Source: a virus. From it: a DNA stretch of 46,180 bases. This document shows, piece by piece, positions 39,774-46,180 of the stretch. A program made the translations under genes and the position numbers. Every line of letters begins with the position of its first letter. The first letter of the stretch is position 1. The notes under the pieces are model-generated. The model did no database searches. It had not been told where the DNA came from and worked only from the letters and a program-made list of their open reading frames with translations. The stretch is from positions 1 to 46,180 of the IMG/VR virus record IMGVR_UViG_3300046450_002768. The stretch is one strand, 5' to 3'.

Positions 39774-40318
39774 AAACCATAAACCTTACCTATAATATCG
39801 TTTTGATCTATTTTACCGTACCATGATATCGCCCGATTATCCCCTATGACCCAATATTCTCTTAAGTTTAAACTAACTTCCGACTCATTCACAAAGAAAT
39901 AGATGGGCTTTCCGTCATCATCAAGGAAGTCAATACTCACTTGGTACTCCCCAAGTTCGTCCCTGTAAAGGTCCCCGTTGACTATAATATAACCTTCAAT
40001 AATTTCAACAGTGTCCCCGGGTATACCAATAATTCGTTTTATTAAAATTTCATTACCCGACACACAAATAACCACATCTCCTCGCTCGGGCCGTTCATTC
40101 TCATAAAAATGTTTATTAACCAACACCACATCCCCGTTACCCAATGTGTCGTGCATACTTTGACCATCAATTTTAAATATTTTATAATGATTATTTAAAA
40201 GTATCAGAAAAGAGAGCAAAAGAAGCAGAATTGACACTTTTGTGAAGGGGCTCCTTCTAAATGGTTTTTTAAAAAAATTTAAAATTTTTTTCATTTTTTC
40301 TCTTTTATTATTACACAT
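39770..40318 (-). CDS. lepB: Signal peptidase I
   Basis: 182 residues. One N-terminal membrane helix (VSILLLLLSFLILL, about 28-41) is followed by box B IDGQSMHDTL with nucleophile Ser53, box D LIKRIIGIPGD with general-base Lys93, and box E VIGDNRAISWYG. This is a complete S26 Ser/Lys dyad enzyme with single-pass topology and catalytic domain outside the cytoplasm. An ATG at 40294 (24 nt in, behind AAAAGAG) is an alternative start. It releases secreted proteins from their signal peptides; one candidate client is the protease at 37836-38783. Phage-encoded copies are unusual. Confidence 0.88.
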   Translation of the reverse strand: MCNNKREKMKKILNFFKKPFRRSPFTKVSILLLLLSFLILLNNHYKIFKIDGQSMHDTLGNGDVVLVNKHFYENERPERGDVVICVSGNEILIKRIIGIPGDTVEIIEGYIIVNGDLYRDELGEYQVSIDFLDDDGKPIYFFVNESEVSLNLREYWVIGDNRAISWYGKIDQNDIIGKVYGL

Positions 40319-40338
40319 TTTTATGTGTAATTTTATAT

Positions 40339-40521
40339 GTGAGGGTTATTACAGCAAAAATTTGCGGGTATAAGGTAAAAATTTATAAAAGAAAAATAAA
40401 AATTTTTGACCCCTCTAGCGAATTAGAGGACGACAAGGCAATTGCCATTGTCCAATACTTGTATGACGAAGGGTTTCTAGAGGAAGAAGCCCATATAGAT
40501 TGCGAAATCATCAATGAATAA
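40339..40521 (+). CDS. Small protein, paralogue of 39573-39773
   Basis: 60 residues from a GTG start at 40339. VITAKICGYKVKIYKRKIKIFDPSSELEDDKAIAIVQYLYDEGFLEEE aligns with the minus-strand 66-residue protein in its central 30 residues (xFDPxxxL...YLYxEGF). The pair brackets the signal peptidase gene in opposite orientations. Function unknown. Confidence 0.58.
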   Translation: MRVITAKICGYKVKIYKRKIKIFDPSSELEDDKAIAIVQYLYDEGFLEEEAHIDCEIINE

Positions 40522-40560
40522 CCTCCTTATTCAGGGCATAAGTAATCTATGTGTAAAACA

Positions 40561-40589
40561 TTGACTCGTTCTCAAAAAGACCCTACCAT
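40561..40589 (+). promoter_or_regulatory. Promoter of the 40.6 kb plus-strand operon
   Basis: TTGACT (40561-40566), exactly 17 nt, TACCAT (40584-40589), then 6 nt to ATG at 40596. The predicted start is at the ATG, so the transcript is likely leaderless. Confidence 0.65.
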
Positions 40590-40595
40590 AGGGGT

Positions 40596-40934
40596 ATGAA
40601 GACCGAGGATAAATTACATTTCAGGGCTAAGGTTTTGCACGACTCAATTGAGTGGTGGAAAACTGAGATGGCTTACTGGGTACATCAATCTGATAAATTC
40701 GAAGACAACCTAGATGACCCAGACTACGAAGATGCGATGTCTGAAATTTCAAATGCCATGAGATACCTTATCTTAAAAGGCGAGTGGGAAAACCATGAGC
40801 TTGCTGACCTACAAGAGGATATAGCTAAATATGAAATCAGTAAAGCCTTCAAATCTAAAACTATGAATTCTCCCGAGCCACCAAAAAAAACACTTAAAAA
40901 TCTAAAAATGAAAAAGAAAAATGAAAAAAAATAA
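40596..40934 (+). CDS. Hypothetical helical protein
   Basis: 112 residues, not recognised. FRAKVLHDSIEWWKTEMAYWVHQSDKFEDNLDDPDYEDAMSEISNAMRYLI is helical and acidic; the C-terminal 30 residues are Lys-rich (PKKTLKNLKMKKKNEKK). Its end overlaps the next ATG by 14 nt. First gene after the 40561 promoter. Confidence 0.5.
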   Translation: MKTEDKLHFRAKVLHDSIEWWKTEMAYWVHQSDKFEDNLDDPDYEDAMSEISNAMRYLILKGEWENHELADLQEDIAKYEISKAFKSKTMNSPEPPKKTLKNLKMKKKNEKK

Positions 40935-41220
40935 TTCTTTTAAATTTAAAAATACAAAAGGAATTGAATATGATATTTCATTTCGTAAGCCCGACAAACG
41001 GGCTTATGGAGATGCTGATGGAGTATGTTACCCCCCTGAAGATAAGCACCCTAAAATTTTCATAAACCCAAATCTGACATCACAAAACGAACTCAATACG
41101 ATTATACACGAATTAGCCCACGCCTTTTTCTGGGACAAATCAGAAAGGGCTGTAGAAAGGTTTGCAAGTACCTGTAGTCATTTTTTATGGAATAATCGTT
41201 GGCGAAAAATTAGGAGATGA
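40921..41220 (+). CDS. HExxH zinc metallopeptidase-like protein
   Basis: 99 residues. NELNTIIHELAHAFFWDKSERAVERFASTCSHFLW (about 57-91) contains HELAH with a following Glu-rich helix, the zinc-binding and catalytic pattern of SprT/ImmA-type metallopeptidases. It is very small, with no other domain, so it may be a minimal protease or a zinc-binding non-enzyme. The N-terminal half is a strand/turn region. Overlaps both neighbours by 4-14 nt. Confidence 0.62.
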   Translation: MKKNNSFKFKNTKGIEYDISFRKPDKRAYGDADGVCYPPEDKHPKIFINPNLTSQNELNTIIHELAHAFFWDKSERAVERFASTCSHFLWNNRWRKIRR

Positions 41221-41933
41221 GCAAAGATTCAATTTATTTATTTGACATTGATGGTACCTTAACTAACCCGACTCAGCCTATGGAGGAAAGGGATGTGTTT
41301 GACTTTTTAAGTTGGTGCGTAGGGAAGAATTTTTTTCTTGTCGGTGGAGGTTCCCATGATAAAATTTGTTCCCAACTTCCATTAAGTATCATAAACAGGA
41401 GTAAGGGTATTTTTAGTTCTATGGGAAATCGCTTGGTTGTAAAGGGTCGGGTTATTTATCAGAATAAATGGAAGCCTCCTGTGAAATTATTGAGTGAACT
41501 TTTGTTATGGCATCAAAAATCTCCTTACCCCGACAAGGGTAAGGATTTCTATGAAACTAGAGACGGTATGTTGAATTTCTCTGTCATAGGAATTAATGCC
41601 TCTATTCTGAGGCGACAAAGGTATGCAGGGTGGGACTCCTTTTCACAGGAAAGGAAAACAATACAAAGGAGTCTGCAAAAAAAATTTCCATCCTTAGACG
41701 TTCGAATTGGGGGGCAAAAAAGTATTGACGTACAACCGCAGGGGTACAATAAGTCTCAAGCGTCTAAATGGATAAGAAAAAACTATTCTAAAAAAATGAT
41801 CTTCATTGGAGACAAATGCTTCAAAGGTGGGAATGACCATGATATATGTCAAGACCTAGAAAAAAATAATGATGGTAAATGGTTTAATGTAAAAAATCCC
41901 GAAGAAACTTTTAGAATATTAAATATTAAATAA
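41217..41933 (+). CDS. Eukaryotic-type phosphomannomutase (HAD superfamily)
   Basis: 238 residues. IYLFDIDGTLTNPTQPMEE (6-24) is the HAD motif I. FFLVGGGSHDKICSQLP, FSSMGNRLVVKG, ETRDGMLNFSVIG (about 113-125), RIGGQKSIDVQPQGYNKSQA and MIFIGDKCFKGGNDHDICQD (about 193-212) align segment by segment with the PMM family of eukaryotes (RNGMLNVSPIGR, GGQISFDVFPxGWDK, GDKTxxGGNDYEI). It interconverts mannose 6-phosphate and mannose 1-phosphate on the way to GDP-mannose, and Gmd, present at 5113-6201, uses GDP-mannose. This family differs from the bacterial ManB type. Confidence 0.85.
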   Translation: MSKDSIYLFDIDGTLTNPTQPMEERDVFDFLSWCVGKNFFLVGGGSHDKICSQLPLSIINRSKGIFSSMGNRLVVKGRVIYQNKWKPPVKLLSELLLWHQKSPYPDKGKDFYETRDGMLNFSVIGINASILRRQRYAGWDSFSQERKTIQRSLQKKFPSLDVRIGGQKSIDVQPQGYNKSQASKWIRKNYSKKMIFIGDKCFKGGNDHDICQDLEKNNDGKWFNVKNPEETFRILNIK

Positions 41934-41935
41934 TA

Positions 41936-42115
41936 ATGAATACTAGAAAAAAAATTGCGATAGAGCTAGTCGATCAGTTAATTGAAGAGGCTCACAGGCA
42001 AGATCTTAAGTTTAAACAACACTGTATTTCTCAGGGAAAGGGCTCGAGTGCTCAAGGAGAAAGTTTCATGCTTTTTCACTTAAAAGCCTTAAAGAAACTT
42101 GTAGGGGATATTTAA
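41936..42115 (+). CDS. Small hypothetical protein
   Basis: 59 residues from the ATG at 41936, two nt after the mutase stop, to TAA at 42115 which overlaps the next ATG. IAIELVDQLIEEAHRQDLKFKQH and MLFHLKALKKLVGD are amphipathic helices. Not recognised. Tight packing on both sides supports a real gene. Confidence 0.55.
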   Translation: MNTRKKIAIELVDQLIEEAHRQDLKFKQHCISQGKGSSAQGESFMLFHLKALKKLVGDI

Positions 42116-42678
42116 TGTTTTTCTCTCTTTCAACAATTAAGTGCGATTATGAACTACCTTTGTCGGCCGAACAATTGTCTTTTGACAACATAAACTGGAG
42201 TAGTAAAGATTTTACGTCGCCCTCCCTTGACGGTGGTGGCTACACAATAGAAGAAGACGGCCAAATATATGAAGAAATTCTTGAGGCCGAACATGACGAG
42301 GAGACAGGGGAAATCACGTATAAAGATAATGGCATTAGAAAACTTGAGTATACAGGGGAAATTAGGTTTAACCTTCTCCATGTGACAGAGGAAGAAGACC
42401 TATGGGTGGAATTTATTGCATGGGTCAGGAAAGGGGATTTAAAAGAAATTTACCTTGAAGAGTGGTCTCTCTCCGCAAACGAGGAACGAAAAGAAAGAGA
42501 GGACAAATTTAAGCGTAATCTTAGCAAGAATTTAAATTCTGAAAAAAAATGGTGGCACCCTCTTTATACTATTTATTCGTTGGGCGTACGGTGTGTTTAT
42601 GGCATTATTAAGTGGGTCTTAATTAAAACATTACAGCTAGTCACCTTTATTTTCAAAAAATTTCTTGACCTTTCTTAA
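42115..42678 (+). CDS. Hypothetical protein with C-terminal hydrophobic helices
   Basis: 187 residues, starting with ATG overlapping the previous TAA. Residues 1-125 are acidic and strand-rich (DGGGYTIEEDGQIYEEILEAEHDEETGE). The C-terminus WWHPLYTIYSLGVRCVYGIIKWVLIKTLQLVTFIF (about 146-180) is hydrophobic with basic residues, suggesting one or two membrane-associated helices. No family recognised. Confidence 0.5.
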   Translation: MFFSLSTIKCDYELPLSAEQLSFDNINWSSKDFTSPSLDGGGYTIEEDGQIYEEILEAEHDEETGEITYKDNGIRKLEYTGEIRFNLLHVTEEEDLWVEFIAWVRKGDLKEIYLEEWSLSANEERKEREDKFKRNLSKNLNSEKKWWHPLYTIYSLGVRCVYGIIKWVLIKTLQLVTFIFKKFLDLS

Positions 42679-42706
42679 AAAAAAACATTTAATAAGATCA
42701 ATCAGC

Positions 42707-43195
42707 ATGATTACTACTAATACATTTAAGCTCGTAACATTAGAACAGTTAAAGGAAAACCGTGAGTATTTAAACATGGGGGGGTTAGGCCTTGTGGTTG
42801 GAACCTTTGATTTGTTTCACGCGGGGCATCTAGACCTTCTTGAGTGGGCCAAGAGATCAGTGGATACATTAGTTATTGGTGTGAAAAGTGATGTACTTTG
42901 TGAAAATAAAACTATTTATCCTGAAAGAGATCGTTTGGATATTCTACTGAGAATGCCCTCTGTAGATTTTGTTTGTATTGTGGATGATGTGAAGGAAATT
43001 ATTAAGCTAGTTAATCCAGAGTTTTACCTGAAGGGCCCTCACTCTAATTTTGAATCATTGAGTGAGGAAGAAAAAGACGGCCTTGGACTATCAGGTTCCG
43101 TAACTGGAGAGATAGAAACTAAAATCAAGTTTGGACCCCTGACAAGGGATATTTCCAAAAAAATAATTTTAGAGAAAATTCGTGGACAAAAATAA
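42707..43195 (+). CDS. Cytidylyltransferase-like nucleotidyltransferase (RfaE-C-like)
   Basis: 162 residues from ATG at 42707; the open frame extends to 42665 inside the previous gene. KLVTLEQLKENREYLNMGGLGLVVGTFDLFHAGHLDLLEWAKRSVDTLVIGVKSD (about 8-62) has the VGTFDLFHAGH signature and the following NxD-type strand of the heptose-1-phosphate adenylyl- or glycerol-3-phosphate cytidylyltransferase group. PERDRLDILLRMPSVDFVCIVDD follows, as in RfaE. It activates a phosphorylated alcohol or sugar with ATP or CTP. A paralogous fold is at 17578-17988. It could act on a heptose made with the GHMP kinase. Confidence 0.8.
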   Translation: MITTNTFKLVTLEQLKENREYLNMGGLGLVVGTFDLFHAGHLDLLEWAKRSVDTLVIGVKSDVLCENKTIYPERDRLDILLRMPSVDFVCIVDDVKEIIKLVNPEFYLKGPHSNFESLSEEEKDGLGLSGSVTGEIETKIKFGPLTRDISKKIILEKIRGQK

Positions 43196-43733
43196 ACTTC
43201 ACCTCTTAAACAAGACCAGAACTTATTTGGTGGGGCATATGCAGTATGCAAGTGGTAGGGATTGGCGTGAGTATGTAGAGGGAGAGCTTGAACCCCTAGG
43301 GGTAAGAATTTTTAACCCCTACAAAAAGCCGTTTGTTAAAGACGTCGAAGAAGACGAGGAAACTCGCCTTTCATTAGCCCATTGCCAGAAACATGGGTAC
43401 TTCAATGATGTTGCTGAAAGGATGAGTCTTGTGCGAAGTTATGATTTGAATTTAGTTGATAGGTCTGATTTTATTATTGCTCATATTTTGCCAGAGGTGG
43501 CTAGCTGGGGGAGCGCAGAGGAACTTGTTACCGCTGTTAGAATGAAAAAACCAATTTTTATTTCTATGGAAGGGGGTAAACACGCAACCCCCCTTTGGAT
43601 GATGGGCATGCTGCCGCATCGTTATATTTACGACTCTATTGAAGAGGTCGTTGATATGGTTAAACAAATTGACTCTGGTGAGAAAAAAATAGACAGCGAC
43701 AGGTGGAGACTTCTGAGGGAGGATTTAAGATGA
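43182..43733 (+). CDS. Nucleoside 2-deoxyribosyltransferase-like protein
   Basis: 183 residues from GTG at 43182, overlapping the previous gene. TYLVGHMQYASGRDWREYVEGELEPLGVRIFNPYKKP (about 14-50) and the later DLNLVDRSDFIIAHILPEVASWGSAEELVTAVRMKKPIFI (about 87-127) match the pattern of nucleoside 2-deoxyribosyltransferase-like proteins (GxM, DxxD and GxxxE segments), which cleave or exchange the glycosidic bond of deoxynucleosides. The ASWGSAEEL element provides the likely catalytic Glu. Phage relatives may scavenge bases or make modified nucleotides. Family moderately confident. Confidence 0.65.
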   Translation: MDKNKLHLLNKTRTYLVGHMQYASGRDWREYVEGELEPLGVRIFNPYKKPFVKDVEEDEETRLSLAHCQKHGYFNDVAERMSLVRSYDLNLVDRSDFIIAHILPEVASWGSAEELVTAVRMKKPIFISMEGGKHATPLWMMGMLPHRYIYDSIEEVVDMVKQIDSGEKKIDSDRWRLLREDLR

Positions 43734-44419
43734 AATTAGATTATAAAAAACTTGAAGAGGTTGAGTTGATTGAGTTTTGCCAAAAGGGTGATCAAAACGC
43801 CTTTGAGGAACTTGTCACAAGGAATAAAGAATACTTAAATTCATGGATAATGCGTTTTACAAAAGGGAACGCAGATCTCAGCAAGGAAACCTTTCAACTA
43901 ACCCTAATAAAAAGTTGGCAAAAGATCAGTCAGTTTAAGTTTAAATCCACCTTTAAAACATGGGCCTGTTCTATTGCTCGTAACAATTTTTATGATCTTT
44001 GGGCTATAAAAAAACGAAGGGAGGGAAGGTTTTTTTCCACGGAAGTTGACGTAGATTTACAAGGAAACCGTGCTGATGCGGTCTCCCCTCTTCATATGGT
44101 CAACGGTGAGGCTCATTTCAAGGGGATCAGGATAGAACAGGGTGGCTTGATTGACTCAGAGACGGCCAGTAAAAAGAAAATGGACGCAGATGAAAAACAA
44201 GAAAACATTAAATTAGGAAAAGAGTTATTAGCTAAGATTGCCCCAAAACATCGAGAGGTATTAGTTTTATACGAATTGGAAGGATTGTCATACCCAGAGA
44301 TCGCAAAGGTTATACACGCCCCACTGGGCACTGTTATGTCTCGACTTTTTTATGCTCGCAAATATGTAAACAGGATTTGGAAAAGCTCAAAAAAAAATAA
44401 TCAAGATGATATCAGATAA
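43730..44419 (+). CDS. ECF-type RNA polymerase sigma factor
   Basis: 229 residues from ATG at 43730, 7 nt behind GGAGG and overlapping the previous stop as ATGA. Region 2: AFEELVTRNKEYLNSWIMRFTKGNADLSKETFQLTLIKSWQKISQFKFKSTFKTWACSIARNNFYDLWAIKKRR (about 23-96), with the core-binding and -10 helices. Region 4: LLAKIAPKHREVLVLYELEGLSYPEIAKVIHAPLGTVMSRLFYARKYVNRIW (about 171-222), a helix-turn-helix for the -35. Regions 1 and 3 are absent, as in ECF sigmas. It would redirect host RNA polymerase to a subset of promoters, perhaps late genes. No anti-sigma gene is adjacent. Confidence 0.87.
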   Translation: MKLDYKKLEEVELIEFCQKGDQNAFEELVTRNKEYLNSWIMRFTKGNADLSKETFQLTLIKSWQKISQFKFKSTFKTWACSIARNNFYDLWAIKKRREGRFFSTEVDVDLQGNRADAVSPLHMVNGEAHFKGIRIEQGGLIDSETASKKKMDADEKQENIKLGKELLAKIAPKHREVLVLYELEGLSYPEIAKVIHAPLGTVMSRLFYARKYVNRIWKSSKKNNQDDIR

Positions 44420-45116
44420 AAAGAAATTTATTTTTATTCACCCTCCAAAAGTGGGGGGAAACACCATCCATTCTCTTTTAAAAGATTATTACTCCCCTAA
44501 TGTGAAGACATTTGATAATCGAGCCGGTAATGGTCAAGGGAAAATGGTATATCGAGATAGGGAGGGAGATATGGACAAACATGCAACATTAAGTGACCTA
44601 TATAAAATGTTCCCCCACGCCACCGACTATTATAAAATTTCGGTTATGCGTAACCCGTGGGACAGAACGGTATCGTGGTTTTCGTGGTGGCACGGGGCTA
44701 CGGCTGCCGAGGATTCATGTAGGGACTTTAGGAACTTCGTTCAAGAGCTCGCGTTTCCCTATTGTGGGGGGGAAGTTCCTAACTTTCTGCGTTCCAAGCC
44801 TTTTGCGCCTACTGATGCTGAACACCTACCATCCTGTCACAACTTGGCCCTTCAACCCCTTGCAACGTGGTGGCTTCACGAAGGGTGTTTAGATGTTAAT
44901 TTTTTGATTAAATTTGAGAATTTTGAAAATGGCTTGCGTGAGGTATGTAAAAAATTTGACATTGCGCTTGGAAAAATACCCAAGCTTAATACTTCTCATA
45001 ATAAAAATTACGTGGAGTTTTATAAAAATAAAGGTAAGTTCGATGAGGAAACAATTGAAAAGGTGCGAATGTTGTTTAAAAAAGATTTAAAAATAATAAA
45101 TTATAATTTTATTTAA
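44406..45116 (+). CDS. Sulfotransferase (Sulfotransfer_2 type)
   Basis: 236 residues. FIFIHPPKVGGNTIHSLL (8-25) is the 5'-phosphosulfate-binding motif (HxPKxGGTS), and KISVMRNPWDRTVSWFSWW (about 77-95) the 3'-phosphate-binding motif (VxRNPxDRxxS). The middle is rich in Trp and Cys, with HLPSCHN and CDxxE-like elements. The enzyme transfers sulfate from PAPS to a sugar hydroxyl. Overlaps the sigma factor gene by 14 nt. With the sulfotransferase-like protein at 16009, the phage appears able to sulfate its glycans. Confidence 0.82.
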   Translation: MISDKKKFIFIHPPKVGGNTIHSLLKDYYSPNVKTFDNRAGNGQGKMVYRDREGDMDKHATLSDLYKMFPHATDYYKISVMRNPWDRTVSWFSWWHGATAAEDSCRDFRNFVQELAFPYCGGEVPNFLRSKPFAPTDAEHLPSCHNLALQPLATWWLHEGCLDVNFLIKFENFENGLREVCKKFDIALGKIPKLNTSHNKNYVEFYKNKGKFDEETIEKVRMLFKKDLKIINYNFI

Positions 45117-45132
45117 ATTAATAAGGTATTTT

Positions 45133-45762
45133 ATGAAAGCTAAAAAATGCATTTTATGTAAGAAAAAGCCGGCCTCGCTACCGCATGGGCGCTGCATTGT
45201 CCGTAACCCAGATTATTGTGGTGCATGCAGAAGTATTTGTCCTGAAATGGTGGAACACGTTGCTAAAAGATCTAAAGCGTGGCGGTTCACAAACAAAAAC
45301 CGTATTAAAAAGAACCTAATAAAAACTCGTCCCCGTAGGCTATCAATGATGAAAAAATGGAGGAAAAAAAGCAAGGGAGGCGAATTCTGCCAGCAAGCTT
45401 ACCAGCAGGACTACCGTTCTCAGCCCGAAAAAAAAGCGATTAGGGCTGCCCTTCAAATGAAGAGGGAATCCTTGAAAAAGGGCGCAACTTTACCTGATAG
45501 TGATTTTGAAAAAATCAAAGAACTTTACGTCCTAAGAAGTGTTATGTCCCAAGAAAGTGGAATTGTTTATCAGGTAGACCACATAGTCCCCCTCTCTATA
45601 GGAGGGGCTCACCACCAAGACAATCTACAAATTATTACAAAAGAAGAAAACTCCCTTAAATCTGACATATGGAATCCCGAAAAATACCCAAATCAGCTAA
45701 CTGCTAAATGGGCCGATAGTGCACTTGCCAGAAAAAACAAAAAAAAATTCAATGTTGAATAA
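45133..45762 (+). CDS. HNH endonuclease
   Basis: 209 residues. The N-terminus CILCKKKPASLPHGRCIVRNPDYCGACRSIC has two Cys pairs for a zinc site. The C-terminal YQVDHIVPLSIGGAHHQDNLQIITKEENSLKSD (about 148-180) is a clear HNH motif: DHIVPLS, GG and NLQ, with the final His/Asn part. The region between is strongly basic. Free-standing HNH proteins in phages are usually homing endonucleases or DNA-packaging helpers. It overlaps the next start by 11 nt. Confidence 0.82.
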   Translation: MKAKKCILCKKKPASLPHGRCIVRNPDYCGACRSICPEMVEHVAKRSKAWRFTNKNRIKKNLIKTRPRRLSMMKKWRKKSKGGEFCQQAYQQDYRSQPEKKAIRAALQMKRESLKKGATLPDSDFEKIKELYVLRSVMSQESGIVYQVDHIVPLSIGGAHHQDNLQIITKEENSLKSDIWNPEKYPNQLTAKWADSALARKNKKKFNVE

Positions 45763-46063
45763 TATAGTTATTTTTGAAAAGAGTGAATGCCACGGTAGAG
45801 GGTTGATTGCCACAAAAGATATCCCAAGTGGAAAACAAATACACATGACACATGTTTGGAGCGATACACACAACACATGGGTAAACATTAAACCTAATTG
45901 TATGTATAACCATTCTAAAATAAAGGAAAATTCAGAAATAAAAACTATAAATAATACTAAAATTTTAATTACATCCAGAGACATATTCGCCGCAGAAGAA
46001 CTTTTTGTAGATTTTACAAAAGATAAAGATTTAGAGCAACCCGAAAAAGATTGGAAAGAATAA
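45752..46063 (+). CDS. Small SET-like protein
   Basis: 103 residues from ATG at 45752. HGRGLIATKDIPSGKQIHMTHVW (about 13-35) is the SET-domain opening, PNCMYNHSKIKENSEIK contains the NHS motif, and SRDIFAAEELFVDFTKD the AGEEL-like end. It is shorter than usual SET proteins and lacks a clear ELTxDY tyrosine, so activity is doubtful. Related in fold to the 7307-7807 gene. Operon member after the HNH gene. Confidence 0.6.
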   Translation: MLNNIVIFEKSECHGRGLIATKDIPSGKQIHMTHVWSDTHNTWVNIKPNCMYNHSKIKENSEIKTINNTKILITSRDIFAAEELFVDFTKDKDLEQPEKDWKE

Positions 46064-46068
46064 ATAAT

Positions 46069-46180
46069 ATGAAAATACTAAGTCAAAGCAAAAAAGGTAC
46101 CAAAATCCTCCTAGAGAACCACGAAGCAATGCTTGCATTCACTAAGGAGGGCATGAAGGTCTCCACTCCAGCAGTTTTTT
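46069..46180 (+). CDS. Hypothetical protein, cut by the right edge
   Basis: ATG at 46069 opens a frame of 37 complete codons running off the window (KILSQSKKGTKILLENHEAM...). It is 5 nt after the SET-like stop. Too little is visible to name it. Confidence 0.4.
   Translation, partial: MKILSQSKKGTKILLENHEAMLAFTKEGMKVSTPAVF

Noticed and set aside
1-46180. CRISPR arrays, insertion sequences, integrase or attachment sites
   Set aside because: No regularly spaced repeats, transposase or integrase genes, or paired attachment repeats were seen; the only direct tandem repeat noted is the 11-bp one at 36761-36782.

Overview
The window looks like part of a large tailed dsDNA bacteriophage genome, probably from a marine or aquatic bacterial host. 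Genes are packed tightly with many ATGA/GTGA overlaps and Shine-Dalgarno or near-leaderless starts. Phage hallmarks include a DnaB-type helicase, a RecA/UvsX recombinase, class Ia ribonucleotide reductase, a T4-type dNMP kinase, dCMP deaminase, a one-piece tmRNA, ClpP and DUF6582-type head-region proteins. I saw no rRNA, tRNA, insertion sequence or CRISPR array. No major virion genes (portal, terminase, capsid, tail) fall in the window. The host cannot be named from the sequence.

Layout. (1) 1-24.7 kb, minus strand: helicase (cut by the left edge), PD-(D/E)XK-like nuclease, tmRNA with its own promoter, recombinase, then a very long carbohydrate operon read from about 24.3 kb leftward. (2) 24.8-25.6 kb: a small plus-strand island of three short genes. 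(3) 25.6-33.6 kb, minus: nrdB, nrdA, a GT2-methyltransferase fusion, more glycosyltransferases, dNMP kinase. (4) 33.6-34.05 kb: about 490 bp without a gene but with a promoter, hairpins and terminators on both strands, a candidate ncRNA. (5) 34.5 kb: divergent control region with a perfect 16-bp palindrome. (6) 34.55-46.18 kb, mostly plus strand: winged-helix-like regulator, dCMP deaminase, membrane proteins, nucleotide-sugar dehydrogenase, secreted trypsin-like protease, head-region proteins, a minus-strand signal peptidase I pair, a eukaryotic-type phosphomannomutase, nucleotidyltransferase, ECF sigma factor, sulfotransferase, HNH nuclease and a small SET-like protein.

How the genes work together. 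The dominant theme is nucleotide-sugar and glycan synthesis: about ten glycosyltransferases, two sulfotransferases, Gmd, Glf, three NAD-dependent sugar epimerase/dehydrogenase genes, a phosphomannomutase and a GT10 fucosyltransferase, which together suggest GDP-mannose/GDP-fucose and UDP-Galf donors. Inside this operon is a sugar phosphate cyclase of the 2-epi-5-epi-valiolone synthase type, flanked by an SDR, an APH-fold kinase, a nucleotidyltransferase, a GHMP kinase and a cytidylyltransferase. That arrangement parallels the C7-cyclitol activation route of acarbose/validamycin biosynthesis and is the best candidate here for an undescribed viral system. A second metabolic pair, a lysine/saccharopine dehydrogenase-family enzyme and an aldehyde dehydrogenase, could convert lysine to 2-aminoadipate. 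A secretion pair (signal peptidase I plus a signal-peptide-bearing serine protease), an ECF sigma factor, a repeated 15-bp dyad over putative promoters, and a cloverleaf-like RNA with a tandem-duplicated pairing strand are further unusual elements.
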